Translations under genes and position numbers: made by a program
Source: Mimachlamys varia
Lineage: Eukaryota; Mollusca; Bivalvia; Pectinida; Pectinidae
Direction: 5' to 3'
NCBI GenBank assembly: GCA_947623455.1
Contig: OX392532.1
Span: 6,084,001-6,148,000, forward strand
DNA: 64,000 bases
Notes under the pieces: generated by a model
What the model was told of the DNA's origin: nothing
Database searches by the model: none
Seen by the model: the letters and a program-made list of their open reading frames with translations, nothing else
Part shown: piece by piece, positions 13,201 to 28,200 of the stretch
How positions within the stretch are numbered: the stretch's first letter is position 1
How the letters are laid out: each line of letters starts with the position of its first letter

Positions 13201-16200
13201 TATTTTTCACGTTATCTTCCATTAATATAGAAACCTTATACCATTTGTATATCGCAAAATAATACGTATGGGGGAAATTTTCACAATCAATTTGCTTTTG
13301 CGTAATTAGTGTAAATTTCTTCCCCCTCGCGTACATTTCCACATTTACAGTATGCCATTATTTCATGGAGAATATATAGCAGTATGCACCCTTCTTGGCT
13401 ATACAGTTTAACATTCCTTGTCACTCCGTTATTCTAGATTGACTGTGTCATCTGTAATACATTATTGGTTTAGTGTTGATCAATCTTGTATTGCATGAAA
13501 TTATAAAGAACCTGGTATTAGGTAATTTTAATTTACGAAAACATGGCTGCATGTATGTTAATATTATGAATATTTTACTGAGGAAAATGATTTCTTTAAT
13601 TGAAGGGTTCTACTGTATATTTAGATTGTGTGTACAAATATATAATTATTGCTGAGGAAAATTATTTCTTTCATTGAAGGGTTCTACTGTATATTTAGAT
13701 GGTGTGTATAAGTATATATAATTATTGCTGAGGAAAATGATTTCTTTCATTGAAGGGTTCAACTGAATGCATTAAAACAGTGGCTGATCAACTTCAAGAA
13801 ATGAAGAGAAAGCGTTCCTATCTCCAACAGATCTGTATTGGTGCCATTGTACAACTTGTATCCCAGGTAAACTCTAATTACAGATTAATCAGTGTTCTCC
13901 TCGCCCTGGGTTGTGTAATACCTAGAAAAAATACCTAAGGGGATCCCTTTTAATAAGTTTGTATGAGAAACTTAAAATAAAAGATTTGCAGTACTGTGAA
14001 AGTGGAATTTTTTGCGGTGTGGAAATTTTTGCTTATTTCACTGACAGTAAATCTTCGTGAATATATCCTTATGTGACGAACATATTCAACAATACTTAAA
14101 CTATACAGTGTATAACAGTATTTTAGGTACACAATGCGAAACAGCATGACTGCATCGCGAAAATTTTCACATCCCAAACAGTTTGGAGGCTGACTTAGTG
14201 AAAATTTCAAGGTATTCAGCTTCACTGATTTTGTCTGTTTAGTGGATTGCAAATTTGGTGACATATGCTGCCCTTGAAAGGCTTAAAATATCGAAATCAT
14301 TATCCCTACCCCTGAACATATTACCATACCCTTAGCCCCTAAATAGCTGTCTTGTAATCCCCAATCATTTTACTGTGTTCACACACCCTGAACATCTGCT
14401 CGTACCCTCACCTCCCTAACATATTACCATACCCTTAGCCCCTAAATAGCTGTCTTGTAATCCCCAATCATTTTACTATGTTCACACACCCTGAACATCT
14501 GCTCGTACCCTCACCTCCCTAACATATTACCATACCCTTAGCCCCTAAATAGCTGTCTTTTAATCTCCAAACATTTTACTGTGTTCACACACCCTGAACA
14601 TCTGCTCGTACCCTCACCTCCCTAACATATTACCATACCCTTAGCCCCTAAATAGCTGTCTTTTAATCTCCAAACATTTTACTGTGTTCACACACCCTGA
14701 ACATCTGCTCGTACCCTCACCTCCCTAACATATTACCATACCCTTAGCCCCTAAATAGCTGTCTTGTAATCCCCAATCATTTTACTGTGTTCACACCCCC
14801 TGAACATCTGCTCGTACCCTCACCTCCCTAACATATTACCATACCCTTAGCCCCTAAATAGCTGTCTTGTAATCCCCAAACATTTTACTGTGTTCACACA
14901 CCCTGAACATCTGCTCGTACCCTCACCTCCCTAACATATTACCATACCCTTAGCCCCTAAATAGCTGTCTTTTAATCCCCAAACATTTTACTGTGTTCAC
15001 ACACCCAGAACATCTGCTCGTACCCTCACCTCCCTAACATATTACCATACCCTTAGCCCCTAAATAGCTGTCTTTTTAATCCCCAAACATTTTACTGTGT
15101 TCACACACCCTGAACATCTGCTTGTACCCTCACCTCCCTAACATATTAGCATACCCTCACTCTTTTACATCTTACCATAACCTTGGCCCCAAAATGTTTG
15201 ACCATACCCAAAACAGTTTACCTCCCCCTCACTCCCTAATTATTTGAGCATATATTCACCCCCTGAACACCGAACTATAATCCCATCCTTACCATCTTCC
15301 CACGCTTTAAATTAATTCCCTAAATATCTTTCATGTCTTGCTATGTACAAGATTAACAAAAAAAATTTCTCATATATATAATTGTTATGTTAATTTCATT
15401 AGAACTTCCTACATTTATTTCTGTTGATAGCAGTATATATTTTGTCTGAACTTGTTTTGTCTTAATTCGGATCACTGTAATTGTCATAAAGGTTTATTAT
15501 GTGACAATTATTGGCCTCTGACTGAAAAGAATTTTGTCCGATGTATAATTAGAATACATAATGACCACTTCAAACTGGACACAATTTCTGTATCATTAAG
15601 AATCAATTAACTGGTGTACGAATATCCCCACACAGGTAGATACAGAGCAGTTCCAGGAAGGTGTGCTGCCCTGTATACAGAATGAATTGATGCAGGGCTG
15701 GGACAAGTGCTCTCCAGACGCCCTACTGCTGTTACTAGTGTGTCGCCAAAAATTCAAGGTAAACTCTCCAGATGCCCTACTGTTGTTACTAGTATGTCGC
15801 GAAAAATTCACGGAAACTCTCCAGACGACCTTCTGCTGTTACTAGTGTGTCGCAAAAAATTCAAGGTAAGCTCTCTAGATACCCTACTGTTGTTACTAGT
15901 GTGTGGCAAAATATTAAAAGCAAATACTCCAGACGCCCTTCTGCTGTTACTAGTGTGTCGCAAAAAATTCAAGGTAAGCTCTCTAGATACCCTACTGTTG
16001 TTACTAGTGTGTGGCAAAATATTAAAAGCAAATACTCCAGACGCCCTTCTGCTGTTACTAGTCTGTCGCAAAATATTAAAAGCAAATACTCCAGACGCCC
16101 TTCTGCTGTTACTAGTGTGTCGCAAAAAATTCAAGGTAAGCTCTCTAGATACCCTACTGTTGTTACTAGTGTGTGGCAAAATATTAAAAGCAAATACTCC

Positions 16201-19200
16201 AGACGCCCTTCTGCTGTTACTAGTCTGTCGCAAAATATTAAAAGCAAATACTCCAGACGCCCTACAGCTGTTACTAGTGTGTCGCAAAAATTCACAGTAA
16301 ACTCTCCAGACGCCATACTGTTGTTACTAGTGTGTCGCAAAAAATTCAAGGTAAACTCTCCAGACGACCTACAGCTGTTACTAGTGTGTCGCAAAAATTC
16401 ACAGTAAACTCTCCAGATGCCCTACAGCTGTTACTAGTGTGTCACACAAAATTCAAGGTAAACTCTCCAGACGCCATACTGCTGTTACTAGTGTGTCACA
16501 CAAAATTCAAGGTAAGCTCTCTAGATACCCTACTGTTGTTACTAGTGTGTCGCAAAAAATTCAAGGTAATTTAGCTCTCCAGACGCCCTACTGCTGTTAC
16601 TAGTGTGTCACACAAAATTCAAGGTAAACTCTCCAGATGCCCTACTGCTGTTACTAGTGTGTCACAAAATATTCAAGGTAAACTCTCCAGACGCCCTACA
16701 GCTGTTACTAGTGTGTCACACAAAATTCAAGGTAAACTCTCCAGACGCCATACTGCTGTTACTAGTGTGTCACACAAAATTCAAGGTAAGCTCTCTAGAC
16801 GCCCTACTGCTGTTACTAGTGTGTCACACAAAATTCAAGGTAAACTCTCTAGACGCCCTACTGCTGTTACTAGTGTGTCGCAAAAAAAATGAAGTCAAAC
16901 TCTCCAGACAACCATAGCCCTCTGAAATATCCCTCTACACTTATTTCATAGCACTTTTTTCAGTTTTCTGCTCACGGAGGTTTGGGAGAATATGATAGTT
17001 TTGCATTAACAGTATACACTTGTACCATATGTCATACCAATAAAGATATACTTAAGATATCATTGTTACCAAATAGGCCCTAGTCTCTAACATTGTCTGA
17101 TCTATAGGTGGTGTTATAGTCTGATTAACTACTGTAAGTAAAGGAGAAGTGTAAACCCAGGGGTGTTGGAGACTTTGTAAATGAGAGGGTATAGAGAAAG
17201 TGTTCATATAGGGGTTAAAGCAGAGTTAATTGGGGAAAGTAGGTTATAAAGAGGTGTATTAAAAAGCATATTAATTCATACTTTTACATTTTCAGAATCT
17301 AATTGGAAAGTCATTTCTCAAAGAGCATTGGAGTCAACCAAAGATTGTCACAGAGAAAAACTTCGACAACATATGGCGAGTTGTGTTAGTAAGTATGATA
17401 GTACAAGATATTACTCTCAGCTTTCCTCGTTTCTTAGTTTCCCTGAAGGTTCTGAGAAAGACATGATTGTCTTATGTGACTAATAAAGGACTTGCTGTAT
17501 AGTTTGTGTCCTCATGATCAGCCTAGAATCATTTCGACGAATCTAAATATCCTCTATTACTGGTAAAATGTGATGCCTTGATTTGGGCCGCCTGGTACTG
17601 GATCAGTCATTGGTTCAATAAACTCTGCCAATGTTTCGAGTTTATTAAACTCTGCCCTGTTATGCATTTATTAAACGCGGTGCCATTGTTACAAGATTAT
17701 CAAACTCTGCCCCTGTTCATCGTCGGATACCCACGGTTGATCTCGCTTCGCTAACTCACTCATCACCCGTGGGCAAACTCGCCGAGAAATCCTCGTAGGT
17801 AATTAATATGTACAAAGCATTTGGTTGGTTCCAGTGCAGTTTTGCGATGGGATTTTCAGCCAATCAGAATTAGCGCAATATAATCTATACGGAAGCATAA
17901 CTTAGATAAGTAGCACTGTATTGCTCTTGACTTGTTTTTGAAGTCAACGACCTGTAAGACTTGTCTCGTATGATTTTTAAACAAAATTCACAAGACTTAA
18001 TTGACGCCGCCATTGTTATGAACACGTCTTCTACTCGCCGTTTACACGCTTTCTCATGGGCGCAGCCATTGTTGTGTATGGTGTACCACGAAACGGGTCT
18101 TCAAACTGGAGAGTTCCGAATTGTTCTGATTGGTCCGTTCTAATATACGAATTACCATATTTTACGAGGATTTCTTGGCGAGTTTGCCCACGGGTGATGA
18201 GTGAGTTAGCGAAGCGAGATGAACCGTGGGTATCCGACAATGGCCCCTGTTATAAGTTTATCAAACTCTGCCCCTGTTAAAAGTTTATCAAACTCTGCCC
18301 CTGTTACAAGTTTATCAAACTCTGCCCCTGTTACAAGTTTATTATACTTTGCCCTGTTATGAACTTATTGAACACTGTGCCATTGTTACAAGTTTATCAA
18401 ACTCTGCCCCTGTTACAAGTTTATCAAACTCTGCCCCTGTTACGGGAGGACTGTGGACCTGCACATAATCATTTGTCATGGGTTACCGCCATTGTCTATA
18501 TTGACACACATGTAACACATGTCACAAACATGATTCATTTTTCAGAAATCTTCGGAGACCTACCCTGTAATTCATCCCGTTACTCCAGAGGTCATTCAGC
18601 ATATTGTGAAGTCTGATTTGTCAGTGGCTGACTTCTGGTCTCGTGGTGTCAGTAAGTGTCCCAAAACCTCTCATTACGCAATGATAAACAATGTCAACTA
18701 TTCTAGTCTCGTGGTGTCAGTAAGTGTCCCAAAACCTCTCATTACGCAATGATAAACAATGTCAACTATTCTAGTCTCGTGGCGTCAGTAAGTGTCTCAA
18801 AACCCCTCATCAAACAACATCAACCATTTGCTATGAGCAAACTTCTGCTGAAAAAATTCAATCATTGTCCAGTGTCGGATATTAATTTCTTCTTTGATAT
18901 GATGTGTAACAGTGTCGACAATGAAATATATCATGCATTCAAAGTTGCTGTTGCAGCAGGAAATAGTTGAAAGTTCTCAATAAACACTTTCTGGAATGAA
19001 GTGTCACGACCTAACTTGGAAATTGAAAATGTTTTTTTATTTTTGTTAAACAAGGTAAACCTTGGCCATCTGTATATCAGCTATACATATGAATGCATGT
19101 AGAGGGGTATAATAACAGCCCAAACTTGTTTCTCAAACTTGCATAACTTGAAGACCCCTTTTAATTCAAAGTTTCAAGTTTTGCACGAACATTCAAACTC

Positions 19201-22200
19201 GCGTAACTTGAAACCTTGGAAAACTCTAAAGTTTTCTGAAGGTTCCGTCGGTTTTACTTTTGCTGTTTAAAAATCTGCAAAATGAATGTGGGTGTCAACA
19301 TTGGTCGTCTAATAAACACTAAAAGAATTTGAAACATTGAAACTGCATTATAGGAGTGGAACAACTGGTTTAAGTCATTATGCTATAATGTGACCGGCTG
19401 AGGTGTTGTGTAGGAGGACTTCAGTAGCTAAATTCAGTGTGATACATGTAGCACTATAAAATCAGCATCAGTTTCACACTCTCACAAAGAGACTTTAATG
19501 CACCAACATACCACAGCCTCCAAAATATACACACACTCAACATGTGTAACAAGACACCACCTTCTTTAATGATCTTAGCTATTGATGTTTCAGAAAATAA
19601 AAATCTATACTTTGAAACTGCTGATTAAGTAATTATAAATGCTGTTTATAAACTATTAAATTTGAACGTTTGAATAGGAAAATACACTGAAATTAAAGCA
19701 GTATAAAGTCATGATAAATGTATTATTTCTCCTCAGATCTGCTTTTCTGTAGCAATCACACACGCTCCACCAATTTGGGACTTCATATCCTCGGTGAAAT
19801 AATTCCACACATTGCAACGCCAGGGGAGGTAAGTACCACCATGAATTGATAAACATGGTAATAAATGAAGATTTATTTCCGGCAAGGAACTTAGTTTAAC
19901 AGGAAAGGGAAATCAAATGCCAGACAGCAATTTGAACCCATGACCTCAAAACTTTGTGACAGATGCTCGAACCAGCATCAATTTAGTAACCTGGTTGCCG
20001 ACATCAGCCCAGTCCAGTTCTGCTGTAATACCTGGGTACTGAGGGAAAGACCTTCATATCTGCTATTAGCAGGGCAGCAATGGGCTTATTACATTTGAAA
20101 ATACCAATGTTGGGCCTCTAAATCTTACTTTCTGATTGAAGTTTCTCTTTTTAACACACAGGTGAAGAATTCTATTATTGATTTGGTATAAATGGAAAAA
20201 TTGATTGATTTGTATACCCTAGGCCACAGTTTCATGAAAGTTCCTTAACTTAAAAATCTCAATAGGAAAGCATTACAGACGTTAAGGACAGTTCCTTAAC
20301 TTAAGATTTTTCCCTTAACTTCTGTAATGCTTTCCAATGAAGAATTTAAAGTTAAGAAAATGTCCTTATGTTAAGGAATGTTTGTGGAACTTTGGCCAGA
20401 TGATAACACTTGCTGATTAAATTGATGTTGAACCATGTGATTTGTTAATTTTCTGATTTATTGCTATATTGTTTTGTTTCTTTGTTAACTTTTCTGGTAA
20501 TGTTCTAAAGATAATATAGTGCAATATCCTTGATAATGTAAAAACATTCTAAATTTTCGTCAGGCCGAGTCAGTGTGGTGTCCAACAGTCCTGTCAGTAT
20601 TGGTTCGACATATAGACAAGAAACTCAACAAGGATAACCCAGTACATGCTATGGCCAGCAAGGTGGTGAGTAAACACTGAAAGTGCTAGTCAGTGTAACT
20701 GTGTCATTTAGGTACACAGTTCCATTTTACAATAATGCAAAATGTTTCATGTTCCTATTCATGATAAAACCAGGCAATCAACCTGTGATATACGTAGGAG
20801 AATGATCGGAAAACAAGAAAAAGAATCATTCCTTATTTAAGATAGATACTAAACAGTTTGTCTCTTCTTTCCTATGTGTAAATCATATAAAAAGCACAAA
20901 CAGAAATATTTAACTATGATATATCTGTATAAACTACATGTTATATTTTTGTAGACAAACAGTTTGGTAACCTATCTCCAGAAGTGTGATGATGGTAAGA
21001 TACAGCATGCCGTGCTCACCAAACTATTTGACCTAAAGGGCGAGAGAGTAAGCACGGACCTGAGCCGACTAATCGAACGGATCACACTAGGTGTAAGTCA
21101 GATCAACATTAATCAATATTGAATTAATTCGGGAATTTGATATTCGGGGCAGAGATAATCCCGAATAACAGATTAATGTGGGTTAAAATTGAAAAATATC
21201 TTTTCTATAATATGGATGACGAGATTGGACCTCAGTTTGTGTTAAATGGCTCCAGTTTAAATACATGTTTGAATAATAGGAGTAAATGTTCCCAGGTTAG
21301 AATTAACTGTAAAAATGTGGGGCGTTTTTCCTGACACTATACAAGTTTATTCGCTCCTTGTTAAACTGTTGAAATGATTTCTATTTTCCAGTTGACATCA
21401 GATGGAGCTGAGCGCTATGGAAATTTCCTAATGAAATACTTCGCTGACGCTATTGAAAGGAGGTATGTTAATTACTGTTGTTTTACAGATGGAATTTACC
21501 TGTATATATGTATATAGACAGAATGATAGAAATCAGGGTTCTTCTCTGCAGAGATCATTCATGCAATAAAGCAACAACAGGGGATTTCAGGGATCGTTAT
21601 TATACCCTCTACGTAGGTAAGGGGAGAATACCGGGGTATAATAATCACCTTGCCTAATGTACAACCCATCTATAAACCCTTGGTCAGATTTTGTCTACGT
21701 ACTGTATGTTTGAGTTAATAGTCTGTACAGTTGACTGAGTCATAGGACTCGCTTATCCAAAATGGCAATCAATATGAAGTTATTGTTTGCCAAAAACTCA
21801 CTATTCACAAAATTAAATTAATTCCGAGAGCAGCATTCGCAAAATTGTCTAATCATAAATTTATCTGAAGAGTGAATTCCTAAAATGAAGTATTTATGAA
21901 ATCTAAGTGATTTACAGTGTGTAGCAAATTGCTGAAGAAAGAAATAATTATATATTATGTAATGTGGAGTATATAGTAGAACTGGTGTACTATTCTGTTT
22001 ACGATCTTTTTCTACTTAATACAGGGATAAGCAAGAAGAGCAGTGGTCCAGGAAGGTCATAGTTCGTATGAAGGACGTTATTTCAGAAGTGCGGAATCTA
22101 GTCACGCTAAACAGTACTTGCACTGATCACGACCGTCAGCTACATCTGTTACAGTTCCTAGCCGTACACTCCTTCTGGGTTGTCAACAAACCTACTGAGA

Positions 22201-25200
22201 TAGCCCATGTAAGTCTACACTGTGTTTACCCACCCTGATTGGCTGTGAGATCTAGCTCATTTGACAGGGGCCAAAATCTTGTTATATTGATAAGTATAAG
22301 TTTGACTCCTTGTAATGTATCTGATCTCTAAATAGGGTCTGTGATTTATTGTTTGGATATTGTTCATCACAGGCATCTCAGTAAATTTCTATATTATAAT
22401 CATCAGATGTAGATATCGTACAACAATCGTCATCATATGTAGATATACAACAATCGTCATCATATGTAGATATCGTACAACAATCGTCATCAGATGTAGG
22501 TATTGTACAACAATCGCCATCAGATGTAGATATCATACAACAATCACCATCAGATGTAGATATCGTACCACAATAACCATCAGATGTAGATATCGTACCA
22601 CAATCGCCATCAGATGTAGGTATCATACAACAATCGTCATCAGATGTAGGTATCGTACAACAATCTTCATCAGATGTAGGTATCATACAACAATCGTCAT
22701 CAGACGTAGGTATTGTACAACAATCGTCATCAGATGTAGGTATCGTACAACAATCGCCATCAGATGTAGATATCATACAACAATCGTCATCATATGTAGG
22801 TATCATACAACAATCGTCATCAGATGTAGGTATCGTACAACAATCGTCGTCATATGTAGGTATCATACAACAATCGTCATCAGATGTAGGTATCATACAA
22901 CAATCGGCATCAGATGTAGGTATCGTACAACAATCGCCATCAGATGTAGATATCGTACAACAATCGTCATCAGATGTAGGTATCGTACAACAATCGTCAT
23001 CATATGTAGGTATCATACAACAATCGTCATCAGATGTAGGTATCATACAACAATCGTCATCAGATGAAGGTATCTTATGACTTTTTTACCATATATTCTT
23101 TAAGCCTCATTCTTTTACCGGAAGCATGTGTCTTCCTTCAAACTTATCTGTCAATATTTTCCCAGGAGATCTTGTATTAAGTTGTTGTATTCAGTCTTAA
23201 ATGTTAAATATCTTTTCCTTTTAACTTTAACTCTCTGTATTTCCCCTTTCAGATTTCCCATCATAAATGTTAGGCTATATTTGCCCTTGGTACATTAAGT
23301 GTAAGTTTGTTTGATATTTCAGTGTACACGGACCAACAGAAGTATAGACCCTGTGATGAGGAAACACATACAGGATAACTTCTTCAGAACTCTAAACAAT
23401 CTGCTGGTTTATAAAACAGGTAACTACACATACCGGTACAGGATAACTTCTTCAGAACTCTAAACAATCTCCTGGTTTATAAAACAGGTAACTACACATA
23501 CCGATACAGGATAACTTCTTCAGAACTCTAAACAATCTGCTGGTTTATAAAACAGGTAACTACACATACCGGTACAGGATAACTTCTTCAGAACTCTAAA
23601 CAATCTCCTGGTTTATAAAACAGGTAACTACACATACCGGTACAGGATAACTTCTTCAGAACTCTGAACAATCTGCTGGTTTATAAAACAGGTAACTATT
23701 AAATGTGCTATTTGCTATGATCCCAGATTTTCAACTTCTTCTGAAGAATATTAATAAATGTTATTTATTTCATAAATCCAGATCAGGTGTTGTTAAATTG
23801 TTTATGACAATTATGTTGATCAGAAAATTCCAAAAAGTCAGAAATAGAGAAATTGACACCTTTTCATATTTATGTCATGAACTACTATAATAGCAGTTGA
23901 CTCAAAAATAGATACAAATTTTATCACAAAGTTCCTGCAATGTGAGTTTACTTTTTATGCTAATTTGATATTCCCAGATAGCCACATTTGCCTCTGATTG
24001 GCTTAGATATGTTATCATTCTTTATATCTACAAGGTTACATCGCTCAACTCTAACTCAGTACATTGTTATACATAGCCACCCAGTGATGGCGGTAGTACA
24101 CATGTAAATAATAATAAGTTTGTGTACAAGATATCTAATGAACGCCTTCACAAATTAAGTTTATGTTTACACAATATGGAGTTTTACACATGATCAGAAT
24201 TTGATGATCATCGGTCACTTTTAAACAGTCAAAGGTTATAGGAAGAGTGGATCCACCAATGGCCATGGTCACATTAGAATAATGCTTGTGCAGAGCTAAC
24301 GATAATATTAAGTTTGAAATTTGTGTTTCATATGTAGAAATTGTTAATGTCTCCACATAGAATTATTATAGAGCAGATTGCATCGACTTCTGTATGAGTT
24401 TCTTGTCCTCCTTGAACACAAGTCTGGTGGTGGGTCAGTAACGAATCCCCCATACACAGCCCCAGTAATTTACTGGTGGTGCTATCCTCCATACAAGCCC
24501 CTGTTGGCCCTCTCCCCCATACACAGCCCCTGGTGGTCCTATCCCCCATACACAGTCCCTGGTGGTCCTATCCCCCAAACACAGCCCTTGGTGGCCCTCT
24601 CCCCCATACAAGCCCCTTGTGGTCCTATCCCCCATACACAGCCCATGGTGGCCCTATACCCCATATACAGCCCCTGGTGGCCCTATACCCATACAAGCCC
24701 CTGGTGGTCCTATCCCCCATACACAGCCCCTGGTGGCCCTATACCCCATACACAGCCCCTGGTGGTCCTATCCCCCATACACAGCCCCTTGTGGTCCTAT
24801 CTCCCATACACAGCCCCTGGTGGCACTATCTCCCATACACAGCCCCTGGTGGCCCTATCCCCCATACACAGCCCCTGGTGGCCCTATACCCCATACACAG
24901 CCCCTGGTGGCCCTATCCCCATACACAGCCCCTGGTGGCCCTATCCCCCATACACAGCCCCTGTTGGCTCTATACCCTATACACAGGCCCTGGTGGTCCT
25001 ATCTCCCATACACAGCCCCTGATGGCCCTATACCATACACAGCCCCTGGTGGTCCTATCCTCCATACAGCCCCTGGTGGCCCTATCTCCCATACACAGCC
25101 CCTGGTGGCCCTATCCTCCATAAACAGCCCCTGGTGGTCCTATCCTCCATACACAGCCCCTGGTGGCCCTATCTCCCAAACACAGCCCCTGGTGGCCCTA

Positions 25201-28200
25201 TCCTCCATACATAGCCCCTGGTGGCCCTATCTCCCATACACAGCCCCTGGTGGCCCTATCCTCCATAAACAGCCCCTGGTGGTCCTATCCTCCATACACA
25301 GCCCCTGGTGGCCCTGTCTCCCATACACAGCCCCTGGTGGCCCTATCCTCCATACATAGCCCCTGGTGGCCCTATCTCCCATACACAGCCCCTGGTGGCC
25401 CTATCCCCCATACACAGCCCCTGGTGGCCCTATACCATACACAGCCCCTGGTGGCCCTATCCCCCATACACAGCCCCTGGTGGCCCTATACCATACACAG
25501 CCCCTGGTGGCCCTATCCCCCATACACAGCCCCTGGTGGCCCTATACCCATACACAGCCCCTGGTGGCTCTACTCCCATACACAGCCTCTGGTGGTCCTA
25601 TCCCCAATACACAGCCCCTGGTGGCCCTATCCCCAATACACAGCCCCTGGTGGCCCTATACCCCATACACAGGCCCTGGGGCTCTATACCCATACACAGC
25701 CCCTGGTGGCCCTATACCCATACACAGCCCCTGGTGGCCCTATACCCATACACAGCCCCTGGGGCTCTATACCCATTCACAGCCCCTGGTGGCTCTACTC
25801 CCATACACAGCCCCTGGTGGCTCTATACCCATTCACAGCCCCTGGTGGCTCTACTCCCATACACAGCCCCTGGTGGCCCTATACCCATACACAGCCCCTG
25901 GGGCTCTATATCCATACACAGCCCCTGGGGCTCTATACCCATACACAGGCCCTGGGGCTCTACTCCCATATACAGCCCCTGGTGGCCCTACTCCCATACA
26001 CAGCCCCTGGTGGTCCTATCCCCCATACACAGCCCCTGGTGGCCCTATCCCCCATACACAGCCCCTGGTGGCCCTATCCCCCATACACAGCCCCTGGTGG
26101 CCCTATACCATACACAGCCCCTGGTGGCCCTATCCCCCATACACAGCCCCTGGTGGCCCTATCCCCCATACACAGCCCCTGGTGGCCCTATACCCATACA
26201 CAGCCCCTGGTGGCTCTACTCCCATACACAGCCTCTGGTGGTCCTATCCCCAATACACAGCCCCTGGTGGCCCTATCCCCAATACACAGCCCCTGGTGGC
26301 CCTATACCCCATACACAGGCCCTGGGGCTCTATACCCATACACAGCCCCTGGTGGCCCTATCCCCAATACACAGCCCCTGGTGGCCCTATACCATACACA
26401 GCCCCTGGTGGCCCTATCCCCAATACACAGCCCCTGGTGGCCCTATCCCCAACACACAGCCCCTGGTGGCCCTATACCCCATACACAGGCCCTGGTGGCT
26501 CTATACCCATACACAGCTCCTTGTGGCCCTATATCCCATACACAGCCCCTGGGGCTCTATATCCATACACAGCCCCTGGGGCTCTATACCCATACACAGG
26601 CCCTGGGGCTCTACTCCCATATACAGCCCCTGGTGGCCCTACTCCCATACACAGCCCCTGGTGGTCCTATCCCCCATACACAGCCCCTGGTGGCATTATC
26701 CCCCATACACAGCCCCATTGGATCTATCCCCCATACACAGCCCCTGGTTGCTGTTTTATTTACAGAGTATGTTTGTTTCATGTTACAGAGAAGTCTAAAT
26801 CTACCTCAGTGATCGCCTATATACACACAGCACAACGGCTGATGCAGTATATGCAGGTATGGTTGTGTGTTCATATTCATTCAAATGTGTCTATAGCAAC
26901 AATGTATAATTATTATAATTAACTATGACTTGAGAAAAATAATGACAATATCTGAACTGTCAAATAAATTTTCATAATACAAAGATAAAGCCATGTATTC
27001 AAAAATTTAATTTTTGGACATTACCGGTAAATGATATTGATTTTGTTTCTTGCTGAAGAATTTTGATTGTCATTATCTGTCATTTTATATCTGTTTCATG
27101 TCACATGGCCTTTGTTTATGTTTGTTGTAAATTGAATTAATCATTTGTTGTAAATACTGCACCCTCAGGGATAGTTATAAGCAATTTAAACTTTCCTCTG
27201 TTCTTACAGACACTGACGGAGAGTGACAATTCTGCTGTATGCCTGGTGATGGAGCAACAAGATAAGGTATTTACCGTAGTCATCGTAATTAGTGCCCAGG
27301 TCACCTAAAAAATTGGTACCAAAGAGGCACTTTATAGGAAAGCAAAAACGAAAATCTGGACGAAAAATTACGTTTTTATAAAGTAAATAACTACGATGTA
27401 AAATGACAAGAATGGGAGTACTCATGATGTGTAACATTATTGTCATCAATTAAGGACCATTTGTACACACATCACCAATATTAGTGGGTTTGTTTCTTGT
27501 AAACATGTGAAGTGAGGTCTACAGCACTGCTAAATCAACATTAAAAGGGGGCGCGTATATAATTGTATTATCTCCGTAGAAAGGGGAGGGGCGCTTACAG
27601 GGAGGGACACTAATTACGGCAAATACGTTTAAATATTTTAAGGCTTAATTTGATAACCAGTCACCAGTCAACCAGTACACTTTATCTGATGTACACTTAA
27701 TCTTCAGCTGAATTATCAGTTCTCAAAACTGTTATCCCAATTAACTAGTCAAAATTTGATGTTACTAAACATATTGAAGGGTATTGGGTTAGAGTATTCA
27801 TATTTGCATGTGAGAGTATATATACTGGTTGCGACCTTTAGCACTTACTCTGTTATAAAGTAGTGATATTAGTAGTTAAATCACTGGTGGAGACCTTTAG
27901 CCCTCTATAGTATAATACAGGGATTCTGCACACTTACTCTGTAATAAGGTAGTGATATTTAGTAAGTAACTGGTGGAGACCTTTAGCCCTCTATAGTATA
28001 ATACAGGGATTCTATACACTTACTGTGTTACAAAGTAGTGATATTTAGTAAGTAACTGGTGGAGACCTTTAGCCCTCTATAGTATAATACAGGGATTCTA
28101 TACACTTACTGTGTTATAAGGTAGTGATATTTAGTAAGTAACTGGTGAAGAACTTTAGCCCTCTATAGTATAATACAGGTATTCTACACACTTACTGTGT

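Noticed and set aside
19870..20010. Possible second tRNA-derived SINE on the minus strand
   Set aside because: A weak B-box-like GGGTTCAAATTGC and A-box-like motif are seen, but no body or tail can be defined, so I do not annotate it.
22360..23067. Two opposite 220-235-codon ORFs
   Set aside because: Both arise from the same 30-bp intronic array; neither has features of a real protein.
24378..26922. Very long overlapping ORFs (up to ~550 codons) of Pro/Trp/Tyr-rich repeats
   Set aside because: They follow from a stop-free 29-bp array in intron 14. All three frames are open, and there is no domain and no start context. Only the extreme right end contains a real exon (26789-26856).
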